This document shows positions 1 to 7,735 of a stretch of DNA of 64,000 nucleotides, piece by piece; the first letter of the stretch is position 1, and every line of letters starts with the position of its first letter. The notes beneath the pieces are model-generated. The model worked only from the letters and a program-made list of their open reading frames with translations, made no database searches and was not told the DNA's origin. Position numbers and translations under genes: made by a program. Location of the stretch: positions 1-64,000 of the forward strand of contig CAJTXA010000006.1 in NCBI GenBank assembly GCA_910579865.1, written 5' to 3'. This DNA is from an uncultured Lachnospiraceae bacterium. GTDB lineage: Bacteria; Bacillota; Clostridia; Lachnospirales; Lachnospiraceae.

Positions 1-1
1 A

Positions 2-230
2 TCGTGGAGTCTTTTTGTAGACCTGACGGATAAAAAATATACCCGTTATTTATCAAAAAAACAGCAGTGGCGGATAAACCAAAATGAGGAGTTCCATTCA
101 GCAGTTTTACCAGGACTGCTTTGTTAAGTTCGCACTTATGGGGCTTTGCCTGCCAAGTGATATTAAAAATACAAAAGAGGATATGGAACGCATTATAAAA
201 ATCGTGCGGAAACAGTTCCGGCAGCAGTAA
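2..230 (+). other. Unrecognised C-terminal coding fragment, possibly frameshifted
   Basis: One frame is open from base 2 to a stop at 125-127. An adjacent frame is open from an ATG at 84 to TAA at 228-230 and encodes about 48 residues ending in a charged helix rich in Lys, Arg and Gln. The two could be the broken end of a single gene that starts outside the window, or the second could be a small independent ORF. No family was recognised. It lies about 40 bp upstream of serC. Confidence 0.25.
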
Positions 231-270
231 AATTGTCGCTGTGGCAGAATAAGAGGTTTAGGAGGTTTTT

Positions 271-1365
271 ATGAGAAGTATATATAATTTTTCTGCGGGA
301 CCAGCTGTTTTGCCGGAACCCGTATTACGGGAAGCAGCAGATGAAATGCTGGATTATAAGGGAAGTGGTATGTCTGTTATGGAAATCAGCCACCGTTCTT
401 CTTTGTTCCAGTCCATTATTGATGAAACAGAGCAGGATTTACGCACACTTATGAACATTCCGAATGATTATGTGGTTTTATTCCTGCAAGGAGGAACTTC
501 TTTGCAATTTTCCATGATACCAATGAATTTTATGCGGAATAGAAAAGCGGATTACATACTGACCGGATATTGGGCAAAGAAAGCATATGAGGAAGCGAAA
601 AGATACGGGCAGATTAACATTGCAGCCTCTTCGGAAGGGGATAATTTTTCATATATCCCGGATTGCAGTGATTTAGAAATTGATCAGGATTCGGACTATG
701 TATATATGTGTGAAAATAATACAATCTATGGAACCAAATTTCATTGCTGCCCGAACAGCCACGGAAAGGTACTTGTGAACGATATATCTTCCAGTTTTTT
801 GTCGGAGCCGATGAATGTTTCAGATTATGGTATGCTTTTTGGCGGCGTACAGAAGAATCTGGCGCCTGCCGGATTGGTTATCGCTATTATACACAAAGAC
901 TTGATTTCCGATACGGTTCTACCCAATACGCCAACTATGCTGCAATACAAAATCCATGCAGATAAAAAATCACTATACAATACGCCGCCAACTTATAATA
1001 TCTATATGGTTGGCAAAGTAATTAAATGGATTCAGTCATTGGGCGGTTTGGAGAAGATGAAGGAAATCAATGAAAGAAAGGCGGCAGTCCTGTATGATTA
1101 TCTGGATTCCAGCTCATTGTTTTATGGTTTGGCAAATGCAGGCAGCAGGTCGCTTATGAATGTGACTTTCCGTACAAAGTCGGATGCGGTTGATGCGGAA
1201 TTTATAAAGCAGGCTGAAAAACATGGAATTGTCAGCATAAAGGGACATCGTGCGATTGGCGGAATGAGAGCAAGTTTATATAATGCGATGCCGATAGAGG
1301 GTGTACAGCATTTGGTTGACTTTATGCGTGAGTTTGAAAATAGTGGTGATTATTATGCAAAATAG
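271..1365 (+). CDS. serC: Phosphoserine aminotransferase (SerC)
   Basis: A class V PLP-dependent aminotransferase of 364 residues, the usual SerC length. It interconverts 3-phosphohydroxypyruvate and O-phosphoserine with glutamate/2-oxoglutarate in serine synthesis. The sequence opens with the SerC hallmark NFSAGPAVLP. It has the QGGTSLQF loop near residue 74 and the PLP-binding lysine in GGVQKNLAPAG near residue 195. The start follows a clear GGAGG. The next aminotransferase gene begins 10 bp before this one ends, so the two are translationally coupled. It sits inside the mobile element rather than next to serA, so it may be cargo with a special role; that is inference. Confidence 0.93.
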   Translation: MRSIYNFSAGPAVLPEPVLREAADEMLDYKGSGMSVMEISHRSSLFQSIIDETEQDLRTLMNIPNDYVVLFLQGGTSLQFSMIPMNFMRNRKADYILTGYWAKKAYEEAKRYGQINIAASSEGDNFSYIPDCSDLEIDQDSDYVYMCENNTIYGTKFHCCPNSHGKVLVNDISSSFLSEPMNVSDYGMLFGGVQKNLAPAGLVIAIIHKDLISDTVLPNTPTMLQYKIHADKKSLYNTPPTYNIYMVGKVIKWIQSLGGLEKMKEINERKAAVLYDYLDSSSLFYGLANAGSRSLMNVTFRTKSDAVDAEFIKQAEKHGIVSIKGHRAIGGMRASLYNAMPIEGVQHLVDFMREFENSGDYYAK

Positions 1366-2542
1366 TGATATTTTTGAGAAAGACCGGAAGTATATCGCAC
1401 ATACCTATCATCGCTTTCCGGCAGCGATAAAGAACGGGCATGGAGCGCAGGCAGAAGATTATGAGGGGAAAAAGTATATAGATTTTGGCAGTGGGATTGG
1501 AACAAATTCATTGGGGTTTTGTAATAGTAAATGGGTTCAGGCTGTTGTTTCTCAGGCAAGCCAATTACAACATACTTCTAATTTGTTCTATACTCTGCCG
1601 GACAGTCTTTTAGCGGAACGTTTATGCGAAGTAACCGGATATTCTAAAGTTTTCTTTGGAAATTCCGGTGCTGAAGCGAATGAGGGAGCAATAAAAGTTG
1701 CAAGGAAGTATGGCATGGAGGTCAAGGGGGAGCATTGCAACCGTATTATTACACTGGAAAATTCCTTTCATGGAAGGACGGTTACAACGCTTTCCGCCAC
1801 AGGTCAGGATATATTTCACCAGCATTTTTTCCCTTTTACGGAGGGTTTTCTCTATGTTCCGGCAAACAACAGTCATGTGCTGCATGAAACGGTAGATGAA
1901 ACGGTGTGTGCGGTTATGATTGAGCTTGTGCAGGGGGAGAGCGGAGTAAATGTGCTGAAAAAAGAGTATGTAAAAGAGGTTGAACAGATATGCAAAGAAA
2001 AAGGGATTTTGCTTATCGTAGATGAGGTGCAGACAGGAGTGGGGCGGACAGGAACATTTCTATGCTGCGAACAATATGGGATACACCCTAATGTGGTTAC
2101 ACTGGCGAAAGGATTGGGAGCAGGACTTCCAATCGGTGCCGTCCTCATGGATAAGCTGACTGAAAATATATTACAGACAGGCGATCATGGTTCAACTTTT
2201 GGAGGAAATCCGGTGGTTTGTGCTGGTGCGCTTGAAGTGCTAAATCAGATTGCCGATGCGGACTTTCTGGCTGATGTCAATTCCAAATCCGAATATATGT
2301 GTAAGAAATTATCAGCTTTGCCTAATATTACTGATGTATCAGGAATGGGATTGATGTTTGGTCTGTCCTTAAAGAAAAATTTGAAAACAGGAGAAATTGC
2401 AAAGAAGTGTGTGGAAAACGGACTTCTGATATTGACTGCGAAAGAAAAACTTCGGATTATGCCGCCTCTGAATATTTCCCTGGAAGAAATAGATAAGGGA
2501 CTTAATATTTTAAAAGAGTGCTTATCAGATATGTTGCCGTAA
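1355..2542 (+). CDS. Class III aminotransferase, acetylornithine aminotransferase-like
   Basis: A PLP-dependent class III aminotransferase of 395 residues, typical of the ArgD / succinyldiaminopimelate aminotransferase group. Visible motifs are NSGAEANEGAIKVAR (substrate and phosphate site), LVQGESGVN, the cofactor aspartate in IVDEVQTGVGRTG, the Schiff-base lysine in LAKGLGAGLPIGA, and HGSTFGGNPV. The ATG at 1355 is chosen because it gives the family-typical N-terminus; an upstream in-frame ATG at 1301 would add 18 non-homologous residues inside serC. It overlaps serC by 11 bp, implying one transcript and probably one pathway. No other arginine gene is nearby, so the real substrate is uncertain and could be another omega-amino acid. 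Confidence 0.85.
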   Translation: MQNSDIFEKDRKYIAHTYHRFPAAIKNGHGAQAEDYEGKKYIDFGSGIGTNSLGFCNSKWVQAVVSQASQLQHTSNLFYTLPDSLLAERLCEVTGYSKVFFGNSGAEANEGAIKVARKYGMEVKGEHCNRIITLENSFHGRTVTTLSATGQDIFHQHFFPFTEGFLYVPANNSHVLHETVDETVCAVMIELVQGESGVNVLKKEYVKEVEQICKEKGILLIVDEVQTGVGRTGTFLCCEQYGIHPNVVTLAKGLGAGLPIGAVLMDKLTENILQTGDHGSTFGGNPVVCAGALEVLNQIADADFLADVNSKSEYMCKKLSALPNITDVSGMGLMFGLSLKKNLKTGEIAKKCVENGLLILTAKEKLRIMPPLNISLEEIDKGLNILKECLSDMLP

Positions 2543-2660
2543 ATATTACCATATATTCCAATTTTATTAAAAAAGAAAATTGGAAATGTATCATATCAAG
2601 AACTCATGAAACGGAGCAAAGATAAAAAATATTATTCTAAGCATTTCGAAATAGGGTCAG

Positions 2661-2705
2661 GAAAACCAGTAGTTTTTTATTTAGAATTCTGCTGGTTTTC
2701 TTAAA
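2661..2705 (+). terminator. Rho-independent terminator after the serC/aminotransferase operon
   Basis: The arms GAAAACCAGTAG (2661-2672) and CTGCTGGTTTTC (2689-2700) form a 12-bp stem with one G-T pair and a 16-nt loop. A short AT-rich tail follows. It lies 120 bp after the aminotransferase stop. Confidence 0.6.
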
Positions 2706-2933
2706 AAACCATAAACAAATATATGAGTAAAAGGGATTTTATACCCAGTTTGCCATAATGACACATGGATAAAAATTCGAGATGTTACTATATTTGAAAA
2801 CTTTACGCTATTTTGTCCATAGTGCAAGTGACAAATGTTAATCAGTAAGGTACAAATTGGAGAGGATTATGATAAAAGAATATGGAAATGTACGAAAGTG
2901 TGTAAAGAAAAATGTCGGCAGATTGTCGCATAT

Positions 2934-2982
2934 AAAGGTGTATCGAAATGAAGCAAAAACTTCAAGGCGATACACCTTTTTT
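2934..2982. terminator. Bidirectional terminator hairpin downstream of mobC
   Basis: The perfect 12-bp arms AAAGGTGTATCG (2934-2945) and CGATACACCTTT (2968-2979) enclose a 22-nt loop. The right arm runs into a T-run on the plus strand, and the left arm gives T's on the minus strand. It sits about 90 bp after the mobC stop. Confidence 0.75.
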
Positions 2983-3067
2983 AATGTCGAATTTTGCTTG
3001 TTTTTGTTTTTTCCTGCACTATCTAATTTCAGATTTTTTAGGAAAAACAGTCTGCTGATGTGATGTT

Positions 3068-3409
3068 TTACTGTTTCATGCAAGGCTGTTTTGAAAGCAT
3101 GGACTTTTGTGTATCCCACACTTGTTTCATTAGTTTTTTTACTTCTTCTACATCGGATTTATACACGTTGCCCGTTGCGTTCATGCGCTTTGCTATCTGG
3201 TTCAGATTGCCGCCGATTTTTCCGAGTGCGGCATTGTAATCCCGCAAATAGGAGTAGTCAATGTCATAGACAAAACCATATAAAATTTGGCGGCGCAGGA
3301 AAGCAGATTTACTTTTCATACCGGAGGCTTTTACTTTCTGTTCCAGTATGTACTGTTCATCGTCACTTAGATATATTTTCAACTCGTTTTTGCGTTCTCT
3401 GTTTGCCAT
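3068..3409 (-). CDS. MobC-like relaxosome accessory protein
   Basis: A 113-residue basic protein with an N-terminal ribbon-helix-helix-like segment (KNELKIYLSDDEQYILEQKV) and the MobC-type middle motif IGGNLNQIAKRMN near residue 65. Proteins of this family bind oriT and help the relaxase load. The gene points away from the hairpin-rich region 3540-3745, matching the usual oriT-mobC arrangement. In related elements a relaxase follows immediately; here only a terminator and the aminotransferase operon follow. The family call is good; activity without a local relaxase would need one supplied in trans. Confidence 0.8.
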   Translation of the reverse strand: MANRERKNELKIYLSDDEQYILEQKVKASGMKSKSAFLRRQILYGFVYDIDYSYLRDYNAALGKIGGNLNQIAKRMNATGNVYKSDVEEVKKLMKQVWDTQKSMLSKQPCMKQ

Positions 3410-3834
3410 TTTTAATGTCCTTTCTGTAATGGATTGATGAAAACATTTTACACAATCTTCTGTTCCGTTATGGGGGATATTCGTGCAAAAAAATGAGTGA
3501 AAAAATCAGAAATTTCGGCAGGGCATTTCATGGATTCTTGAGCGCAGAGGGGGTTAGGGGGAAACTTTCCCCTACAAGCATTTTTTTCAAGTTTCCATCC
3601 TTTGGAAAATTGGAAAAAATCAGCCTGTGAGGGAACACAGGCAGTGCTTGCTATTCTTATCCCGACTTTGTTCTGCAAGTCGGGCAGATACGGAAATTTT
3701 CTCAGAAAAAGTCGGGATAACTTTTTTCCGTATCTGAGAAAATAATGAACTTTTTTAGAGGAATGTACCCATAGGGGGAACAGACCTTTTTATAAAATAC
3801 CCACAGGGAATCAAACAGCGGAAGGAGGTGAACC
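3410..3834. other. Non-coding hairpin-rich region, candidate origin of transfer
   Basis: This 425-base gap between mobC and the divergent HTH genes is dense in inverted repeats. There is a near-palindrome at 3555-3574 (TAGGGGGAAA/TTTCCCCTA). A 7-bp hairpin GCCTGTG/CACAGGC lies at 3623-3642, and an 8-bp hairpin CCCGACTT/AAGTCGGG at 3661-3684. Two long interleaved inverted repeats span 3657-3743. The location next to mobC and the structure fit an oriT, but no nic site was identified. The 76-codon minus-strand frame at 3448-3678 overlaps the palindromes and is not credited as a gene. Confidence 0.45.
3657..3743. repeat. Interleaved (pseudoknot-like) inverted repeats
   Basis: Arm A TTATCCCGACTTT (3657-3669) pairs with A' AAAGTCGGGATAA (3708-3720). 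Arm B CAGATACGGAAA (3685-3696) pairs with B' TTTCCGTATCTG (3725-3736). Arm C ATTTTCTCAG (3696-3705) pairs with C' CTGAGAAAAT (3734-3743). The order A-B-C-A'-B'-C' means the pairs cannot all form as nested hairpins. All arms match perfectly by eye. Confidence 0.8.
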
Positions 3835-4173
3835 ATGAAGGACAACGCATTCCAGCGGCGGCGTGATATTGAGCGTATGCTGCTGTCGGGGAAAAAGCTG
3901 ACGGTAGCGGAACTTATGGGCAGATACCGTGTAGGCAGGAAATCCATAAGCAGGGATTTTGAAGTCATAGGCGAGGAACTTCCCGTAGTTTCAAAACAGG
4001 GATTTAACGGCGGCTACTTCCTTGCGGACGGTGTGGGGCAGCACCAGAACACGCTCACGCAGGAACAGTTGGAATGCTTGGAAAAAGTTGCTGTGACCTG
4101 TGGTTCAGATGACAGGAAGATTGTCCTGTCAATCATACATGAATTTGGACCGTACTGCGGAAGTTTTACATAG
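3835..4173 (+). CDS. HTH (DeoR/HTH_11-type) regulator, first of a tandem pair
   Basis: A 112-residue protein with an N-terminal winged-helix domain at roughly residues 8-60. The recognition-helix region is LTVAELMGRYRVGRKSISRD, followed by the wing-like KQGFNGGYF. A short helical C-terminus (LTQEQLECLEKV) follows. There is no WYL or sugar-binding domain, so it is shorter than full DeoR proteins. It has a strong ribosome site (GGAGGTG) and is divergent from mobC across the oriT-like region, where it could bind. The gene that follows is a diverged paralogue 20 bp downstream. Such pairs are common in integrative elements of this type; their exact targets are unknown. Confidence 0.75.
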   Translation: MKDNAFQRRRDIERMLLSGKKLTVAELMGRYRVGRKSISRDFEVIGEELPVVSKQGFNGGYFLADGVGQHQNTLTQEQLECLEKVAVTCGSDDRKIVLSIIHEFGPYCGSFT

Positions 4174-4193
4174 AAAATGACGGGAGGCGTGGC

Positions 4194-4523
4194 ATGGACA
4201 CTGCACACCGGAGAATGGAAATCATCAGCATTTTATCCGCCAGAGGACATACGACAATGAGGGAGCTTGCATGGGAACTGGATGTTTCAAGGCGCACGAT
4301 AATGAATGACGTTATCGCACTGTCTTTTGATTACCCTGTCTACACAAAGCCGGGCGAGGGCGGCGGGGTTTTCATCACGGAAAATTACAAGCCTTATACC
4401 AATACCCTCACGCTGACGGAACAGAAAACCTTATGCGGCTTATATGATAAAGCAGAGGGGAAAGAGAAAGAAATTCTTTTCCGTATCATTCGCAAATATG
4501 GTGCGGACAAGCTGAAAATTTAA
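4194..4523 (+). CDS. HTH regulator, second of a tandem pair
   Basis: A 109-residue protein with the same layout as the preceding gene: an N-terminal winged helix (TTMRELAWELDVSRRTIMND), a glycine-rich wing (KPGEGGGVF), then LTLTEQKTLCGL. The two proteins align along their whole length apart from loops, pointing to an old tandem duplication. A leader and hairpin separate it from the replication gene. A role in controlling element replication or excision is inferred from position only. Confidence 0.75.
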   Translation: MDTAHRRMEIISILSARGHTTMRELAWELDVSRRTIMNDVIALSFDYPVYTKPGEGGGVFITENYKPYTNTLTLTEQKTLCGLYDKAEGKEKEILFRIIRKYGADKLKI

Positions 4524-4649
4524 GGCGGCATTTGAACGCTGACACTAAAAACTGAATACATAATCCAATATATATTTCTGCAATCTTTCCCGATTGTTTG
4601 CAGAAAGTTTTCAAGGGATTTTGAATTATTTTTCATTAACACAGCGCAA

Positions 4650-4692
4650 GGGCAGTCACAGACTTATGGGAAAAGTCTGGGCTGTCCTTTTT
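4650..4692 (+). terminator. Terminator-like hairpin in the leader of the replication gene
   Basis: GGGCAG...AGACTT pairs with AAGTCT...CTGTCC around a short ATGGGA-type loop and is followed by TTTTT. It ends about 20 bp before the start of the replisome-organizer gene. It may end transcripts from the HTH genes or act as an attenuator. Confidence 0.55.
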
Positions 4693-4712
4693 GTGCGTTT
4701 AAGGAGGTATTT

Positions 4713-5459
4713 ATGGCAAAGAGATATTACTGGCTGAAACTGAAAGCGGACTGGTTTTCAGACAAGCGCATCAAGAAGCTGCGCTCCATAGCGGGCGGTG
4801 ATACGCACACAATTATCTATCTGAAAATGATGCTGCTGTCGTTAAAGGACGAGGGGAAACTTTACTTTGAGGGTGTGGAGGACAACTTCGCTTCGGAGAT
4901 TGCCCTTGCGCTTGACGAGGACGCAGAGAACGTGAAGCTGACGCTTGCATTTTTGCAGCGGCATGGGCTAATAGAAATACATGATGACGACGAGTACCAG
5001 CTTACGGAAGTGCCGACAATCATCGGCTCGGAAACAGCGTCGGCTATGCGGGTGAGGGAGCACAGGGAACGGAAAAAAGAGAACGGGCTGTTACAATGTA
5101 ACACGGATGAAACGGGCGGTAACAATCTGAAACAGATTTGTAGCGTAGAGAGAGAGTTAGAGAGAGATAAAGAGATAGAGAAAGAGGGAGAGGGAGAGAA
5201 GGAAACACCCGCCCACGCATTTTTAGGGAAATTCAATAATATTCTTCTCTCTGATGCGGAACTTGACGGGCTCAAAAAAGAACTGCCCGACAAATGGGAG
5301 TATTACATTGACCGCTTATCCCTGCATATCGCTTCAAGTGGGAAACAGTACAATAACCATGCCGCCACGATTTATAAATGGGCGCAGGAAGATGTTGGAA
5401 AGGCAGTGCCTAAAAAGGGAATCCCTGATTATTCATACAGTGAGGAGGACAGTTTATGA
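4713..5459 (+). CDS. Phage-type replisome organizer protein
   Basis: A 248-residue protein whose first ~120 residues match the phage replisome-organizer N-terminal family. It starts with RYYWLKLKADWFSDKRIKKL, followed by LKMMLLSLKDEGKLYF and a winged-helix-like segment. The middle (about residues 145-170) is a highly charged Glu/Arg/Lys linker encoded by an almost pure-purine tract. The C-terminal ~75 residues resemble the DnaD-like tail of such proteins (helices ending in AATIYKWAQED). The family binds an origin and recruits the helicase loader, and the next gene, overlapping by 4 bp, is a DnaC-like loader. It probably drives autonomous replication of the excised element. Confidence 0.8.
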   Translation: MAKRYYWLKLKADWFSDKRIKKLRSIAGGDTHTIIYLKMMLLSLKDEGKLYFEGVEDNFASEIALALDEDAENVKLTLAFLQRHGLIEIHDDDEYQLTEVPTIIGSETASAMRVREHRERKKENGLLQCNTDETGGNNLKQICSVERELERDKEIEKEGEGEKETPAHAFLGKFNNILLSDAELDGLKKELPDKWEYYIDRLSLHIASSGKQYNNHAATIYKWAQEDVGKAVPKKGIPDYSYSEEDSL

Positions 5460-6292
5460 GCGGTAATTTAATGGATGCTGTTTTACAGATGGTAAGCACT
5501 GGTGCGGAGCCAGAAGATTATACGGGTGAGGACGGTTTATTATATTGTGGGAAATGTCATAAACCGAAAGAAGCCTATTTCCCGCAAGGCAAAGTGTTGT
5601 TTGGGCGTGACCGTCATCCGTCTGAATGTGACTGCCGCAGGGCGGAGCGTGAAAGGCAGGAAAAAAGGGAATCAGACGAAAAACATAATGCCGAAGTGGA
5701 ACGCTTGAAACGTGAGGGCTTTTCTAATCCTGCCATGCGTCACTGGACTTTTGAAAATGACAATGGGAAATGCCCGCAGATAGGGAAAGCGTACTCCTAT
5801 GTGGAGAAGTGGGAAACGGTGCGGTCTGAAAACCTTGGTTACTTATTGTGGGGGAATGTCGGATCGGGGAAAAGCTATTTTGCAGGCTGTATCGCCAACG
5901 CCCTCATGGAGAGGGAAATACCCGTCTGTATGACGAACTTTGCAACGATACTGAACAATTTGTTCTATGGCTCGGAAAACAGGAATGAGTACATCGTAAG
6001 GCTTTGTTCCTATCCCCTGCTTATCCTTGATGATTTCGGCATGGAGCGTGGCACAGAATACGGCTTAGAGCAAGTCTATAACGTGATTGACAGCCGATAC
6101 CGCAGCCAAAAGCCGCTGATTGTCACAACAAATTTGACGCTGGAAGAATTGCAGAACCCGGAGGACAGCGCCCATGCCCGGATATATGACCGCCTTATTG
6201 AAATGTGTACCCCCGTCCGCATTACCGGAGAGAATTTCAGAAAAGCCAGAGCAAAGGAGAAAATGGAACGCCTTAAAAAGCTGATGGAATGA
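5456..6292 (+). CDS. DnaC-like helicase-loader ATPase
   Basis: A 278-residue AAA+ protein. The N-terminal part has a Cys-rich segment (YCGKCHKPKE and SECDCRR, residues ~30-62) that could bind zinc. The ATPase core shows Walker A GNVGSGKSYFAG near residue 134 and Walker B LLILDDFGME near residue 182, with sensor-like VTTNLTLEEL. This is the pattern of DnaC/IstB/DnaI-type loaders on mobile elements. The start codon overlaps the stop of the replisome-organizer gene (ATGA), indicating co-translation. Together the two would load the host replicative helicase on the element. Confidence 0.85.
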   Translation: MSGNLMDAVLQMVSTGAEPEDYTGEDGLLYCGKCHKPKEAYFPQGKVLFGRDRHPSECDCRRAERERQEKRESDEKHNAEVERLKREGFSNPAMRHWTFENDNGKCPQIGKAYSYVEKWETVRSENLGYLLWGNVGSGKSYFAGCIANALMEREIPVCMTNFATILNNLFYGSENRNEYIVRLCSYPLLILDDFGMERGTEYGLEQVYNVIDSRYRSQKPLIVTTNLTLEELQNPEDSAHARIYDRLIEMCTPVRITGENFRKARAKEKMERLKKLME

Positions 6293-6312
6293 AAGGGGGG
6301 AGCGTTGAAAGT

Positions 6313-6522
6313 ATGGGCAATTATAATATAGATAAAGTACCAATTTGGGAGAAAGCTAATTTGACGATTAAGGAGGCGGCAGAATATTCCAATATAGGAA
6401 TCAATCGGATAGAAGATTTATTGAAGATGCCTAGTTGTAGTTTCGTACTGTATGTGGGGAAAAAGAAACTTGTAAAACGTAGAGAATTTGAACTTTTTCT
6501 AAGCCGCACATTGGAAATATAG
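6313..6522 (+). CDS. xis: Excisionase (Tn916 Xis family)
   Basis: A 69-residue basic protein with the Tn916 Xis layout: PIWEKANLTIKEAAEYSNIG at the N-terminus (winged-helix recognition region), ending in KKKLVKRREFELFL. It bends DNA at the element ends and directs the integrase toward excision. The ATG at 6313 is preferred because it follows GGGGGGAG at good spacing; an in-frame ATG at 6289 overlapping the loader stop would add eight residues. It lies 82 bp before the integrase, the classical xis-int order. Confidence 0.88.
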   Translation: MGNYNIDKVPIWEKANLTIKEAAEYSNIGINRIEDLLKMPSCSFVLYVGKKKLVKRREFELFLSRTLEI

Positions 6523-6542
6523 AAATCCGATGATTTACTTTT

Positions 6543-6587
6543 GAGCCTTGATATGCTATACTAACATAGGTATTAAGGCTCTTTTTT
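6543..6587 (+). terminator. Hairpin with T-run between xis and int
   Basis: GAGCCTTGATA (6543-6553) pairs with TATTAAGGCTC (6571-6581) with one mismatch, followed by TTTTTT. It would separate xis transcription from int, and the T-run ends just before the int ribosome site. Confidence 0.65.
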
Positions 6588-6603
6588 GAAAGGAGCTTTT
6601 ACT

Positions 6604-7734
6604 ATGGGAAAAGATTTAAAAGGAAAGGAGCTTGGCGTTGGAATAAGCCAAAGGTCGGATGGCTTCTATGTTGGAAGATTTACTACGAAATACGGACAAC
6701 GGAAGCAGAAATTATTCCGCAAACTACAAGAGTGCAGGCAATGGCTGGCAGACTCACAATATCAGGATGAGCATAGCAATCTGAATTTTCCGGAAGAAAT
6801 GACGGTAAAGGCATGGTTTGACTATTGGATCAGCATGAAAAAGCGGACCGTACGTCCGAATACGGTAAGAAATTATACAGAGCGTTATGAACGTAACATT
6901 GATCCCGTGATCGGAAAACTGATTTTGTCAGAAGTAAAACCGATTCAGTGCCAAATGATTATGAATCGCATGGCTGACGAAGGGTATCGAACATCTACTA
7001 TTTATCAGACAAGGATAGCATTGTTTAATATGCTTGATTATGCGTATCAGAATGATGTGATTATGAAAAATCCCTGTAATGGTATGGTAAAATCTGATAT
7101 CGGGAAGCCTGCGCAGAAGAAAGAAGCGCTGACATTAGAACAGCAGAAAAGGTTTGTAAGGGGAATCGTAGGAAACACATACGAGTACCAATACAGATTT
7201 TTACTGCAGACGGGGCTTAGGACAGGAGAACTTGTAGGATTAAAATGGTCGGATATTGATTTTGATAACCGTACCGTGACAATCAGCCGTTCTATGGAAT
7301 ACCGTCATTCGACAGGAGAATGGAGAGTGGGAGAACCTAAGAGTAAATCGGGGTATCGTTCCATTCCGTTGACGGAGGAAGCGCTGGACATGCTTCGCAG
7401 GCAAAGGAAGAAGAATCTTGAAGTCAAAGTAATTCCGATGGAATGGTCAGAATATGTTTTCCTGTGCCGTAAGGGAACGCCGGTTAAGAACAGCACATAT
7501 GACACTATGTTATTCAAACAGTGTGACAAGATAGGGATTCCGAGGTTTTCCATGCATGTATTGCGTCATACATTTGCCACCAGATGTATTGAGGGCGGTA
7601 TGAAGCCAAAGACGTTGCAGACGATACTTGGACATTCTAATATTGGTATAACCATGAATTTGTATGTTCACACGACGGAAGATGAAAAGCACAAAGAAAT
7701 TGAAAAAATTGCGGCATCTCTCAAGGTGGTTTAG
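6604..7734 (+). CDS. int: Tyrosine recombinase (integrase)
   Basis: A 376-residue site-specific recombinase. Residues ~10-55 resemble the Tn916-type arm-binding domain (SQRSDGFYVGRFTTKYGQRK). A SAM-like core-binding domain follows (TVKAWFDYWISMKK to ~150), then the catalytic domain. Visible catalytic signatures are the arginine in LLQTGLRTGELVGLKWSDID, HVLRHTFATRC (HxxR) and LGHSNIGITMNLYVH with the nucleophilic tyrosine. ATG 6604 follows AAAGGAGC with good spacing; the in-frame ATG at 6586 overlaps that ribosome site. It is the last gene of the element and probably marks its right end. Confidence 0.93.
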   Translation: MGKDLKGKELGVGISQRSDGFYVGRFTTKYGQRKQKLFRKLQECRQWLADSQYQDEHSNLNFPEEMTVKAWFDYWISMKKRTVRPNTVRNYTERYERNIDPVIGKLILSEVKPIQCQMIMNRMADEGYRTSTIYQTRIALFNMLDYAYQNDVIMKNPCNGMVKSDIGKPAQKKEALTLEQQKRFVRGIVGNTYEYQYRFLLQTGLRTGELVGLKWSDIDFDNRTVTISRSMEYRHSTGEWRVGEPKSKSGYRSIPLTEEALDMLRRQRKKNLEVKVIPMEWSEYVFLCRKGTPVKNSTYDTMLFKQCDKIGIPRFSMHVLRHTFATRCIEGGMKPKTLQTILGHSNIGITMNLYVHTTEDEKHKEIEKIAASLKVV

Positions 7735-7735
7735 A

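Larger units (their letters stand above)
2543..3067. other. Gene-poor spacer holding two terminator hairpins
   Basis: No convincing gene is seen in these 525 bases. The left part holds the terminator of the aminotransferase operon (2661-2705). The right part holds a second hairpin (2934-2982) that would stop transcription arriving from mobC. The short plus-strand frame at 2857-3063 reads straight through that hairpin and looks spurious. This is where a relaxase gene would be expected downstream of mobC, and no trace of one was recognised. Confidence 0.6.

Noticed and set aside
2857..3063. 68-codon plus-strand frame after the aminotransferase operon
   Set aside because: It reads through a perfect 12-bp terminator hairpin and has no recognisable domain.
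3448..3678. 76-codon minus-strand frame upstream of mobC
   Set aside because: It lies over several palindromes of the oriT-like region and has no family likeness; the structure is better explained as non-coding.
4862..5293. 143-codon serine-rich minus-strand frame
   Set aside because: It is the antisense of the purine tract in the replisome-organizer gene; serine-rich content is a by-product.
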